Source of the DNA: Strobilurus pachycystidiatus | Lineage: Eukaryota; Basidiomycota; Agaricomycetes; Agaricales; Physalacriaceae | NCBI GenBank assembly: GCA_019915135.1 | Contig: JAHLMK010000002.1 | Location: forward strand, 2,480,001-2,544,000 | Direction of reading: 5' to 3' | Length of the DNA: 64,000 nucleotides | In this document: piece by piece, positions 11,187 to 24,257 of the stretch | How the letters are laid out: every line of letters starts with the position of its first letter | Numbering within the stretch: position 1 is the first letter of the stretch | Translations under genes and position numbers: made by a program | Notes under the pieces: generated by a model | Databases searched by the model: none | The model's input: only the letters and a program-made list of their open reading frames with translations | What the model was told of the DNA's origin: nothing

Positions 11187-14100
11187 TTATTCACCCGGAA
11201 CATAGAATGAACGCTGTACGGTACCGCTGCGATCCAGAAGGACATATCCACGGTCCATCCTCGGGATTCTACCAACAAGACACTGTACGCAAGTCATGTC
11301 CACCACCTCAACAGCATTCCGCATCACTGAATACGATGGCATCCCGACTCTATTGACAGACTCGACACGGCAGGGGTTGATTGCCGCCAGGATGTACGTC
11401 GTGTCCTTCTCGTGGCCGAGTGTGGGAGATGCAGGAAATACGACGACGATGATGTCCTCGAGTTGACCGAAGAATTGCTTCTGCTCAAATTCCGGTTCAG
11501 CGCGATGTTTCCGAGCATTCTTGTCCACCAGCATATCGTACTATGTTGACCATCAGTGAGACAGTAGCACAAACACAAGCCTCAAACTCACCCGAACATA
11601 AGTTGCATCCCGACGGTCTTCTGCATAAGAGGACAAGGTTGAAGCTCGCATATCATCACCACCTTGAAGTCGCCGGACTTTGCTCCAACGTGTGACAGCA
11701 GTCTTGTTGTAGAAGCTGGCTACTGTCTTTTTGTTGCAGTTGAACCGAGTAGCGAATGAAATGACAATCTTTCGATGTAGTGCCTCGCTGACTGTAGAAG
11801 CCGGCTTTTGAGGAGGCAACAAAACACACTCTGGATCTGAGGAGAATAATAAGTCGATGGATGACATGGAAGCGGAGGCACGCACATGCTGGGTCTGCAA
11901 ATTGACCTTTAACGGTGCCGTCTGAAGGTGACCGAAGTGACAGTTCCTGTTCAAGAGCATAGACCGTCTTGATCTGAGAGAGGTGCGCATATGACACCAG
12001 GTAGTTGTCAATATTTGCGAATGGATAGCGCCTGCTCTTGATGGCGGGCTGAAGGCGTCCGCAATAGCGCTCAGTAGGAAACGCCCAGTACGCCCAGACG
12101 GGACCCATTGTTTCAATCATGTCTGCGACGTGGAGTAGAGCGTGAATGGTCAGCGGACAGGTGCTGCAGCGGCTGGGAGAAAATTGATAATAAAGCTCTT
12201 CATATGTTCGAACCCATTGAACAAAGCCCTTGCGGATAGCGGCGACATCTTCCACCGAAGAGTCAAATTGCATACACCGCTGGACGAGAGAGGAGAAATC
12301 GAGGAAGTGGGAATAGTATACGTCCGACGTAAACTTGTGCTCGAGCAGAACGGGTCCGATGTACAACAGCCAGAATGACCAGCTATCTGCCGTTGTTGCC
12401 TGCTTGTCATCCGCGATATCGGGTGGACGAGCACCGAAACAGGATGGAATGGTTGATCCCGCTGCTGCAGTCGCAGCGCCGATGGCTTCCCAGACTCTTT
12501 TCTCGAAGTGATAGCTCCCAGTGCCCTCATCGAGATCTTTGAAAGAACCCGACCACAAGAGCACGAGATTCTTGAGCACATTCTCAAAGATGAGATGCAT
12601 AAAGTCATATGGGAAGGAGATAGGGAATGAGAGGGATGAGAGTGCCATGAAAATCGAGGTTCCCTTGACGCCGTACTCTTTCGCCAGGCGTTCGGAATGT
12701 GTGGTCCGTGCCGCAAACTGGACTGCTTCGGCCTGTTTCTTCATCTCTGCATGCGTTCGAAGAGGCAGATGCTCGGGATTATATGTCTTGATGGCTGATG
12801 GGTTGGACGTCACCTTCGGATGATTTGAGCGATCCAAAGGCACATAGTAGACCTTGCCCTCAGGCGCAGCAATCCCCTCGATATTGCACAAGCGACACGG
12901 CCGTACGCCATTGTGCCCCTTCATGCGCATGACCATTGAGACAGCTGGAATGTCTCCGAATACGACGATGAGGTAGGCCCGAAGAAGGAAGAGTTCGCGG
13001 CGGTCAATGTCGAATGCCGTCACACCACGGGCGAGCTTGAGCAGCTCCTGTACAAGTGGCCAGGCAAAGGAGTCGAAGTCCTTGGGCTTTTTGGGGCCCG
13101 GAATGACACCAACGCAGAGAATGTGCTCCAAGTGGAAGCGAATATCAGGGGGAAGATTATAGTCGTATATGAGAAGGGGCCAGCAGGTCTTTTTGCGACG
13201 GCGCCATGGCGCAAAACCATCCGTCGAAAGGCCGAGGCAGAAATCACGGAGATCTGCAAAGAATTTGTATGTCTGTGCCTCACCATCAATAGTGACAAGC
13301 GAGCGGCACAGACTTTGATAGTGGGATCCGTCAAAGATGTCGGACACACCCTGTCCAGTAGACTTGAAGGCACCACGATAGCGAAGTTTGTCGATCATAG
13401 ATAAGCTGCGGTAAAATCCAATGAGGCGGGGAATTAGAGGAATGTAGACAAAATGTTTTCGGGCTCGCTTGGTACCAGGGCGGTAGCGCGGCTCTTTACA
13501 ATGTGAACAAAGTGTCTCCGATGCATGTGAACCGACATAGCAGACGCATGAGTTGATGCAGCAGTCGTACACAATAGGCTCAATGCGCGAGAAAGCCTCG
13601 GCTTGTGCCTTCGTCGATTTCCAGGATGCAACATCATCGTTGGGGAATGCGAACCGTAATGCGGCAAAGTCTTCCAAGGTGAGGTGTCGCTCGACTTTGA
13701 AGGCATAATGTCGCAGGGTTGCAAGCTCTTCAGCCGTAATCTCGCAACCTAGAGTTTAGATGAGGAGAATTCGAAGCCCACAAGTACTAATGAATACCAA
13801 TATCTGCAAGTTCCTGCTGGAGCTTCTCCTCGATAAGCTCATCGACTGAGAGACCACGATCAAGATCGTCCGACATGTTCTCTTCCTCCCAATCTGAATC
13901 TGGAAGCTCTTGATGCCAGTCGACGCCATTTTCGTGGTCGAGACGTTGGTCGTCAGAGTCAGTCGCGTCCTCCTCATCCGTAACGTCTTCAATGGTTGTT
14001 CTGTACGGGTGTTCGAAATCGGCATCACTTGCACTGGCATTAGGATGCTTGGTAGATATGAGTACATCTGTGCTGGGCATAAAATTGAAACGCACCTCAA

Positions 14101-14416
14101 CGTTGTCCACCGTCATTGCAGTTCCCAACTGGATAGCTGAGCCGTTGTCGGTAGAGATAGGACCCGGTACATGATCATCGCCTTCAAAGTTGTAAAGGCT
14201 GTCATCGTCAGATGCATCCGCATCGTAGGAATTGCTGAAGACAGGATTAGAGGAGGACACCGTCAACTGAGGGACTTGAGAAGCTCGGTGTCGCTGTTCC
14301 TGACGTTGACTGAGAGTCCTGCCACAGCATGCGCAAACCACATAGGTTTCCTTGCGGGATTTCTTTTTGGCAGGCTTGTCGACTCCAGAGGGTGCATGGC
14401 GCTTAGGACGGACCAT
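11187..14416 (-). CDS. Tnp2-family transposase of the CACTA element
   Basis: Exons on the minus strand are 14416-13798, 13748-11907, 11836-11592 and 11540-11187 (1,019 aa). The N terminus has a basic stretch and a CxxC/HxxxH-like motif (CACCGR..RQEQRH), then an acidic region. The core carries family hallmarks: CPYC-type knuckle (CSHCKEPRY), SDIFDGSHY, LGLSTDGFAPWRRRKKTCWP, GVIPGPKKPKDFDSF, FGDIPAVSMVMRMKGHNG, SFPYDFMHLIFENVLKNL, STCPLTIHALLHVAD and GPVWAYWAFPTERYCG. The C-terminal exon has the conserved FFGQLEDI and TCVQCLVGR blocks. These identify the Tnp2 family (PF02992 type), which cuts and pastes CACTA elements. All three junctions keep the frame with no stop or frameshift, so the enzyme may be functional. 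Confidence 0.92.
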
Positions 14417-14669
14417 TAAGTTGGTTGGTGTTGAGCTGGTCGTTGCTGAGTTGTTGGTGTCAGGTTCGAGAACGGATGCGCGGCGTCAGAGGAAATGACA
14501 AATGAAATAAATTCAGTCTAGATCAGTGCTCTGTGAGCAGGTTAGGACCTCTCAGGGCGTCTCGTAGTGAATCCAGACTGACCTCGAAATATTATTTAGA
14601 GGTCAGGCCATGTACGCTAGCTTTCGCTCCAACTCCCATCTTCAGCACTTGCCCCCACCTCCATCAAAC
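14417..14669. promoter_or_regulatory. Shared divergent promoter of the two CACTA genes
   Basis: The 253-bp spacer separates the start codons of the Tnp2 gene (-) and the accessory gene (+) and must hold both promoters. No sharp TATA box or repeat was identified. Placement is by position only. Confidence 0.5.
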
Positions 14670-15969
14670 ATGACCAACACCGGAACCGCCACTCGACGCA
14701 GCACGAGGAAGACCAGAAATACTTCAACAATTGATGAGGCTAGTACCGTCACATTGAAGGCCAAAGGTACGATGCAGACTTCTGTGACTCTGACATCATC
14801 CTGACTATCCCAGACCTGAATGCTGACGGCGGAGGTGCCACTATGGAAGCTGGAAAGAGTAGAAAACGAAAGGGAAACACGGGCAAGGGTAAGACATACA
14901 GTTGCATGACGAGTATACACTAACAAACCTTGCAGACAACAACAGCAACAAGCGCGCCAGGAAGGAAGTCTCCGACGCGACGTCCGACTCGGATGTGACC
15001 AAGAAACAGACCTTGGCCGAAGGAAACATCTCTGATGAGACGGCTGACTTCGAGGCGCGCAAACGAGCATTCATGGCTAAAGCACTGGGTGAGTCAGATG
15101 ATTCGTGGCTTCTCTACACCTCCTGAAACCAGTTTAGCCGACTTTGAAGCCCAGCAGGCAGCATTAGCGAGCACACCTGTAAACACTGCTCCAGCAGATC
15201 CCGGATCCGTTCCCGTTCCCGTTCCCGCTCCCGCTCCTGCAGAGACTTTCCATGAGAGAGATCCTAGTGCCATGTTATCCACTCCGGCTCCAGCTGTCAA
15301 TCATCGCCCAGCTCTCGCTGCCACCGGAACTGTCAAGAAGACTCCAGTACTGCGCAAGGCAACCGACACCATCTTCGGAGATACTCCCGATGAGTGTGGC
15401 AAGTTGACGGCCAAATGGGACCCCAAGGTCAAGATTGAGGCGATCCCCAAGCCGAAGGGAGAAGCAGGTGATGGGAGAAAAGGTTTTAACATGCAGAACA
15501 CCGTTGACTTGGACGATGAAGACTACGATCAGTTTTTGGTTTGTCACATCACTGCACCCGTCACTTACTCTTACGCCATCACAGGACCATGTCCGTAAGG
15601 CTGCAGTAGCTTGCCGCATCGACGAATCCCGCCAATTTCGCCAGCAGGATCCTGAGGTTGTCGCCAATGTCTGCCGCAAGGTGCGCTTTCAACTTGAAGA
15701 TGTCTTACATCATTCATGTGTTTGGTTTGCAGGTCGCGCATGACTTGCCTTACTTTTGCAAAGAGCGGTTCCCCGGTCATTGGGCCATTCGCGAGGCCTT
15801 GAAGCTCAACCTTAGACACCGACGCAAGTTTGTTAATAAGAAGACACGCCAGCCCGCTGCACACAAGGTCGACAAGGGGTGTGCTTTCCACAATCACGGA
15901 GCCGTCTATGTCTCGGATGGTGAAGGCCATCATGAGCTCGAGGATCCCTCTGATAACGAAGACGCGTAG
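14670..15969 (+). CDS. CACTA accessory protein of unknown function
   Basis: Exons are 14670-14766, 14814-14888, 14936-15088, 15138-15538, 15585-15680 and 15733-15969 (352 aa). All introns are 44-52 nt and in phase. The N-terminal third is basic and low in complexity (RRSTRKTRNTS, KSRKRKG, NNSNKRARK). A Pro/Ala-rich linker with alternating PVPVPAPAPA follows. The C-terminal half is better ordered, with VDLDDEDYDQFL, ACRIDESRQFRQQDPEVV and DLPYFCKERFPGHWAI, and ends in an acidic tail. Its place inside the element and divergent pairing with Tnp2 suggest a helper or DNA-binding role like plant TnpA, which is inference from position only. A more upstream in-frame ATG exists at 14610; 14670 was preferred. 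Confidence 0.75.
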
Positions 15970-16306
15970 ATGGCGCATAGTGCGTGTATTGTTTTCTATT
16001 GCATTACCCGCTACTGACTATCACCAGCATGGTCTTCGTCAATGCCTCGAACTTCTTCTAATCAATCACCCAAACCCACCTCCATTCTTCTCCATCATGG
16101 TTCACAATCTCCTTATCCTATCTTCTAAGTATCCTAATGTTCGTCACTAACTCTGAATTCTATATTCCGTACATATAAGTTGGGCTTTTGAATATATCCT
16201 ATTCTCAAATCATCGCATCGCACGCATACGCAGCCCCAATACACTGTCAGAGGAACGGTCACAAAAGTCCTGGTTCACGAGCGGTAACACCTCGCTCAAC
16301 GGTGCT

Positions 16307-16360
16307 TTTGACCTCGTCAGACGGTCTCTTTAACCTCGTCAGACGGTCTCTTTGACCTCG
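16307..16360. repeat. 22-bp tandem repeat inside the right end of the CACTA element
   Basis: TTTGACCTCGTCAGACGGTCTC is followed by TTTAACCTCGTCAGACGGTCTC and a partial third copy, TTTGACCTCG. It lies just inside the right subterminal region and is probably part of the transposase recognition structure. Confidence 0.8.
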
Positions 16361-16528
16361 CTCCGCTGCTCGCTAACCGAGTTAAAAGGACGACAATTCT
16401 CGCCCGGCTGTCACCCGCCCCAACCGGGCGACAAACGAGTACTTCTAGCCCGCTCACCTGGGGAATATACACCGCTAACCGGGTGATTTTTCGGGCGACA
16501 ATTGCCCGCTGTGCGGTTTGTAGTGAGC

Positions 16529-16974
16529 GTGGGACCTATCTTTAACTTATGACATCTGGATGACGAGGATCGACAACTTCCAAACAACCGCCAGTGGCCA
16601 CCACTGACTAGTACTGACTTCTCACTGTCAGATTCGAGCTTCGAATTCACAAGCAGCACATCGATTGATCCTCGATTTTGCACACTCAAGATCTCGAGCT
16701 TCATTATCTCCCTATGTTACCCAATGACACACTTCCTCCTACATATTGCCTACATAAGTCTCTGGTAAGCAAGTCCTGCTTACTGATCAGTGTCATCAGT
16801 GTTTGAAGCACTCTGCCAACAAGCATATGTATTCGAGTATCTTCCATGCTATTCTCTATTCTATTCAGACACAACAATCCGACATATACCCTGTCCTATC
16901 GGTGATTACTGTGTTTTGACGTCAGCAACAAACGTCAAAGCGCCCTGCACAGCAAAGTATATAACTTCTGTGAA
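16529..16974. other. Intergenic region between CACTA element and OYE gene
   Basis: No coding signal was found. It should contain the promoter of the OYE-like gene that starts at 16975, so the transposon end lies about 450 bp upstream of that start. Confidence 0.5.
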
Positions 16975-18306
<1,332 letters not shown>

Positions 18307-18718
18307 ACGTTTATCTTCTGCTTTGGGTAGATACGTCGTATAGATATTGATTCATAAAATGAAGCAACCGACGCATGGCTTCAGTCGACGAGTACCAGAG
18401 ATTCTTTGCAACAGCAGTAAAACGGCAAAGCGGCCAAGCCCAAGTTTGGCTCCAACTGCCAAATGCAGAGAGAATCTGCTTGACCACCAACACCCATCTA
18501 CCTACGCGATACTATCGCTTTTTTTCGCGCCTCTCCTCCACAAAAATCGTTGCCCTTGTTGTCTGACGCGTTTTCTTCTATGATCCTTTCTGGGACCCGA
18601 AAATGTGCGTGTTCGGAGTTCACAGGTAGACATTGCTGCAACATTACTGAAGAAAGTACAGGGCAAAATCGCAGACCGCCTATATAACAATTACAGGTGT
18701 ACAAGTCCGACGGAAACA
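18307..18718. other. Intergenic region between convergent OYE and hypothetical genes
   Basis: No gene was recognised. It presumably carries the 3' untranslated ends of both convergent genes. Confidence 0.5.
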
Positions 18719-20773
18719 TCATGCCTCCGCCTTCACCTTGCCACCGAGACATCTCTGCGCTGAATAGCTCAACCCTCCGGACATTCCGACACCATGATCT
18801 CCGTCATACCCAACTTTCCCAGTTTCCTTCTTCACCATCAACCGCCTCTCCACATACTCCTTCGCATTCACGTCCACATCCACGTCTACGCGCTCAAACT
18901 GGAACGTGAACCCGGTGTCATCCGGCGCGAGGGCGACGCTCGTCACGGTCCTCAACGGCGACGGGGCTGGCATCCATTTCTGCTTCCACGGCCGATATTG
19001 CTTCGCGTTCGTGCGGCTACGCCCTGGTGTTCGGGACTTCGCGTTTAGGTCGTCCGCCATGAGCCTCCTGCGCTTTCGTTCTATCTCTCTCTCGGTGTGA
19101 ACGCCGTGGTACTCGGGCTGCCGCTTCTGACTACTTGACGGCACAGGCGGTGGGGGCATTTTGGACACATCGGATGACTTCGCATAGGAGGGTTCCTTGA
19201 GCACCGACTGGGCATTGTCGTGGTCCGAAATCGCTGCCGCCTTTGCGACGCCGGCAGAGCCTCCGCCATTCGCAGCTGAAGCTCCGCTGCTGCGTTGAGG
19301 CTGGTTTATGACGTCGAGAAGGGGGCCGTGATCCTGCGAGAACTTGGTGGGAAGCAGGTTCTTCTTCGCTGTCGTCGAGCTACCGATCCTCGCCTTCGTC
19401 GGGGCCTTTGTCGCGGTAGCGGAATTTCTCAAGCCTTTGTTAACCAATGCTGCTAGGTTCTTTATGCTCTCTAAAGGTATGTCGAAGGTGATTGGTAAGG
19501 ACTCCTGGCTCTGGGAGGACTTGGTCGGAAGCATGTCGCTCTGCTTTGCCGTCAGCTTGCGTTGGGCAGCCTTCGAATGCATGTCTATTTTGGGGACCTC
19601 CAAGCCGTGAATGACTGGTTTTGGATTCAAGCGGATCTTATCGCCTAATGGGCTAGTGGGAGGTGCACAGCGGGGCTTTGGTTTGACTGGACGGCTAAGC
19701 TTGGTGGCAGGCGGGGTCGAAGGTTCCTCACCCTCGGTATCGACATCATCCGGGCTCACATCATCGCCAGGGAACTTCCGCTTCCGTATGAGAGAGCCAG
19801 CACAAGGTTGTTCTGCGTCTTCGCCCCGAACTGTTGGTTCCGCGCGTCGACCATCTGGTCGACGCGTCCGAATCACGGCTTCGTTCGTCCGTAAAGCTGG
19901 CTGTGCCGATGTCCTCGATTTGCGGGTGGCGAGGAATGCCTGCCATGCATCCTCATCGATGATGTCGATAGCCAGAGGAGTCGACGGCGGAGGTGAGGTG
20001 TCTTTGCTGGACATGCTCTTCAGGGTGTCACTGACGAGGCGTATCCTTTTCCTAGCCCTTTCCTCACGGTCATGCCAATCCCAGAAGTTGGAGGAAACGC
20101 CTTCCGCGACGTAGAGGCGCCCACCCAGGACGTCGCGAGGGTAGAGGCCCACAGAGCCGATGGCCTTCAGAACATCATCAGCAACAAAGCTACATAGACT
20201 GGAATAGGACTTATACGAACCCTTTTCTTCAGAGAGTCTACCTTCCGTTGGACATCGTCGTGTTTGCGTTTCCTGAAAAAAGCTCTGCGCCGCTTATATT
20301 TCTCTAGCCAGACCGCTTTATGGTCGAGGGTCCACTTGAATTCCCGATCGGCTATCCAGACATCGCGCCAAGCTTGAGGACTGTTCTTGTATTCCTCGAT
20401 GTCGTCTACGTCGGGCTTGGAGAGATCTTTCTCTTGGATGAAGCCGACCTTTAAGAACCACACGATGCTGGCGACGTCAAATAGATTGGCGTTGTGGAAA
20501 GGGTCGAATGAGCGGTCGCGCCCATAGAACCGGTTGCTCGAGATGAGGCGGACGGTGGGGAATTCTATGGTGCGAATCCCTGAAATGTTGTATGGCCAGA
20601 AATTCAAGTTAGCGCCTTGCAATTCTAGTGTCCTTGCGAGGGAGGTAATGTGGTCGAGGTTCGCGTACGCGTTGTTCGGTATCTGATAAGTTTGGCATGT
20701 GAGGTGAGTGACATTGCTTTCTTGAAAGCAAGAGAGACAATTGATGACTCACAGAATGGTCGACCCACGGCAT
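18719..20773 (-). CDS. Conserved hypothetical basic protein, probably nuclear
   Basis: Exons on the minus strand are 20773-20753 (21 nt), 20682-20221 and 20164-18719 (642 aa). The first exon encodes MPWVDHS. Residues about 8-150 form an ordered domain with IPNNAYANLDHITSLARTLE, RLISSNRFYGRDRSFDPFHN and VGFIQEKDLSKPDVDDIEEY. A strongly basic helix (YKRRRAFFRKRK, DSLKKR) follows, then GLYPRDVLGGRLYVAEGVSS. The remaining ~430 residues are low-complexity, Ser/Pro/Lys rich and probably disordered, with several basic clusters resembling nuclear localisation signals. No domain family was recognised. Its ordered N-terminal part resembles the product at 29705-30605 (see findings). The intron at 20165-20220 uses a GTTCGT donor. 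Confidence 0.72.
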
Positions 20774-21397
20774 AGTGGTGTAAATTCACGACAATTATAT
20801 CAAAGGTGGCGACAATGTCGGCGGTACTCTGTGTCGATGAGGGGAAAGGACAGAGCGCTATGACCAGCGCGTCGAGCCTCAAATGTGGTCTCGTGACCAG
20901 AAAACATCAACCATCTTGGGCCACATGCAGTGCCATTGTCCACCGTTCAATTGTTGGCCGAATCAGGAAGATGTTGGCTGAACAATGGCGGTCTTGTCTT
21001 TGAGACTGCTGAATAACCGTAAGGAAACGCATTTTATCTTGTGTAGGTATCCATGTCGCCACACTTTGCGCTGACCGCCGCTTGAGAATCTCTTACCCCT
21101 TCTCTTGGATAGAGTACGGAAGTTCAATAATATGAAGGTGCTATATTCAATTCACCGAGCTCTGTATCATATCGTACATGTTTTCAAAAGTCTTCGAGGG
21201 TGAACGCGTTGGGGAGGCGGGAGCAAGATGCATGCCGACCCCGCCTGAATGTCTATTTGAGGAAATGGCGGAGTCCAGCACGTGGCGGAGGCGTGGGAAC
21301 AGCTCGTCAAAAAATCCTGCGATCATTCTGGCGGAACTGTGTGATACACCATCCATACCCTCCCTATTCCCCTCTCCTCCCCCGCCACATCTCCGCC
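20774..21397. promoter_or_regulatory. Divergent promoter region of the hypothetical gene and NOG1
   Basis: The 624-bp spacer lies between start codons on opposite strands. No specific motif is claimed. Confidence 0.4.
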
Positions 21398-23806
21398 ATG
21401 TCGACGAGCGGACTCAAGGCCATTGCGCCGGTGCCCACGGCGGCCGACTTCCTGGACATCGTGCTGTCGAAGACGCAGAGGAAGACTCCTACAGTGCGCA
21501 TTATCATCATGGAGACGGGCTGCTTATCGAACATGTGTCGGGCAGGTCATCCACAAGAACTTCAAGATCAGCAGGATACGGAACTTCTACATGCGCAAAG
21601 TCAAGTTCACGCAGGATTCGTTCGATGAAAAGCTGGGCGGCATTCTGACAGAGTTCCCCATGTTGGACGTGCGTTGCGCAAATGCTTGGCTTTTTGATTG
21701 AAAATACTCAATCTTTTGTTAGGATCTGCATCCTTTCCTTTCGTCTTTAATGAACGTGCTTTACGACAAGAACCACTACAAGCTTGCGCTGGGTCAGCTC
21801 CGGACGGCAAGACATCTGATCGACCATGTAGCCAAGGACTATGTTCGTCTGTTAAAATTCGGTGACAGCTTGTACCGATGCAAGCAGCTCAAAAAGGCTG
21901 CTCTTGGTCGGTAAGCATCTATGTTCCATCGAGTCTTAGGCATTCTTGTTAAAGCTTATCGACAGTATGGCAACAATAATGCGCCGCCAAAAAGACCCCC
22001 TCGCCTACCTCGAACAAGTCCGCCAGCACATTTCCCGTCTCCCCGCCATCGATCCTAATACCCGAACCCTCCTCATCTGCGGTTACCCCAACGTCGGCAA
22101 GTCGTCCTTCATCAACAAGGTCACCCGTGCCGATGTCGACGTCCAACCCTACGCCTTCACCACAAAATCCCTCTTCGTCGGCCACTTGGACTACAAGTAC
22201 CTCCGCTGGCAGGTCATCGACACGCCCGGTATCCTCGACCACCCGCTCGAGGAGATGAACACGATTGAGATGCAGAGTATCACTGCTTTGGCCCATCTCA
22301 AAAGCGCTGTCCTGTACTTTATGGATCTCAGTGAGCAGTGTGGTTACACGGTGGAAGCACAAGTGAGTCGCACCCTAGCTCAGACGTTTGTGAGACTAAC
22401 GTTTTTTCGTCAGTGTAAACTCTTCCATTCGATAAAACCCCTCTTCAACGGCAAACCCACTCTCCTTGTCCTCAACAAAATCGACGTCATGCGTCTCGAA
22501 GACGTTCACCCTGACTCCCGCACCCTTGTCCAGGAGATCATCGACGCCGAGGACGTTACCTGCGTTCAGGTCTCATGTTACTCCGAGGAAGGCGTCATGG
22601 AGCTCAAAAACAAGGCCTGTGAGGCCCTCCTGGCCCACCGTGTCGACGCCAAAATCAAGGGCAGCAAGATCAACTCTGTTATCAACCGGATACACGTTGC
22701 ACAGCCCAAGCCTCGGGACGAGGTCGTGCGGACTCCGTTCATACCAGAGGGTGTGAAGGAGAAGAAGAAGTACGACAAGAACGACCCGGAGAGGCGGCGG
22801 TTGCAGAGGGACATCGAGCTGGAAGAGGGTGGTGCTGGTGTTTTCAATATCAACATGAGGCGTACGTCGCTCCTTTGTTTATTTTGGCGGTGCACTGACC
22901 TACCTGCAGAGGACTATCTCCTCAAGGACCCGTCATGGAAGGAGGACATCATCCCCGAAATCATGGACGGCAAGAACATTGCCGATTTCATCGATCCGGA
23001 CATTGCTGAGAAGCTCGAGGCGCTGGAGCGGGAAGAAGAGAAGCTGCAAGCTGAAGGGTTCTACGACAGCGACTCTGACATCGTAAGCTCCGCCTCATTT
23101 CGGCTCCAACCTTGACTGACGAGCTTGCACTAGTTCAACTCCGATGATGAACGGGAAGCTGAGGAGGCGCAGGTTAACCTTGCTCACAAGATCCACTCGC
23201 AGAGTATCAAGAAGAGCAAGAAGAACCAATCGCGCATGCCGCGGTCGGCCACGATGCGCACGCTCAGTGACTTGACGGATGGGCTCACGCAGGCAGGCTT
23301 GGATCCCAGTCGGATACAGGATCGTGCAGATATGTTGGCCAAAGTGGCTGGGGCCAAGCGGAAACGTGCCGAGGACGCGCAGATGGATGTGGACGAGGAC
23401 GAGGATGAGGATGATGAGATGGACGTGGACGGGGAGGTGGCGCCCAAGCTCAAGCGGACAAAAGCCAACACTGGCAAGGTGGCTGTCGTTTCGCGCAGGG
23501 CACCAAAGACGGATCGGCGTTTCGCTGGTCTGCGGGATGATGCGGTAAGTGACATCTCGTATCGCCGGCAGCAACTCATGACGATTTGTGATCTTTAGCA
23601 AGCGAGCAAGGCCAACAAGTTGCGCAACCTTGGACAGCGTCCGCGGAATCAACTCGCCAAGGCTGGTGAGGGTGATCGTGATATTCTTACGAAGATGGTG
23701 AGTCGCCTGTCCCTCGTCTGCCCACCCCCAACTTTGACTGACTGTTCCGCAGCCGAGGCATTTGTTCGCTGGCAAACGCAAAGGTGGGAAGACGCAAAGG
23801 CGTTGA
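21398..23806 (+). CDS. NOG1: Nucleolar GTP-binding protein 1 (60S ribosome biogenesis GTPase)
   Basis: Nine exons: 21398-21493, 21546-21668, 21723-21910, 21966-22362, 22414-22861, 22910-23082, 23134-23544, 23599-23697 and 23753-23806 (662 aa). The N-terminal NOG1 domain ([51 protein letters not shown]) leads into an OBG-type GTPase. That domain has G1 GYPNVGKSS, switch [10 protein letters not shown]3 DTPG and G4 NKID, plus the family-specific DLSEQCGYT. The C-terminal tail has [16 protein letters not shown] and basic and acidic stretches. NOG1 acts on nucleolar and cytoplasmic pre-60S particles, and all catalytic motifs are intact. Length matches the family. It is a conserved single-copy housekeeping gene, useful as a placement anchor. 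Confidence 0.97.
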
Positions 23807-24257
23807 TAGAATACAGTCACCTGTCCGCCTGTGTGTTGTATTGCGCTTCGGAATGGTCATGATGCTTGATGACAGCCACGCCACAGTATTGAGAGTCCGC
23901 ACCCGGTGTGAATCACACATCCACACCCAATGTGCCCGCTGTCTGTTCTTTGTCTTCGAGTCGTTCTCGGCTCACTTATCGCACACAAAGGCGCCTTAGT
24001 CCAATCGGAGTCTATACACGTGTAGTAACATACGGAATGATATATACTCTTCTCCTCCATCCCGTCCTGTGCCCTGCCTTCTTCGAGCAGTGAACGTCAA
24101 GCTCGTACGTTTCCCATCAAGACGGCTTGTCGTGTGTGATTGAGGTGCGTTGATCCGGGCCAGTCTACGAAATTACCCTTATCCGATAAGTGAAGCGTCT
24201 GCTCATGCTGCTTTCAATTATTCGTCCATAGATCCAGCGTCATCCGCGAGCGCCGCC
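23807..24257. other. Intergenic region between NOG1 and F-box gene
   Basis: No gene or repeat was recognised. It contains the NOG1 3' end and the F-box gene promoter. Confidence 0.5.

Larger units (their letters stand above)
10967..16525. mobile_element. Complete 5.56-kb CACTA (En/Spm-like) DNA transposon
   Basis: The element begins CACTA at 10967 and ends TAGTG at 16525, flanked by the 3-bp direct repeat AGC at 10964-10966 and 16526-16528. A 3-bp duplication with CACTA ends is diagnostic of the superfamily. The subterminal regions (about 10980-11150 and 16390-16520) are packed with short GC-rich motifs of the GGGCGAAAGTCGCCCG type in both orientations, as expected for transposase binding sites. 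Inside are a Tnp2 transposase gene (-) and a second gene (+) transcribed divergently from a shared 253-bp spacer. Both reading frames are open, so the copy may be autonomous. Confidence 0.92.
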
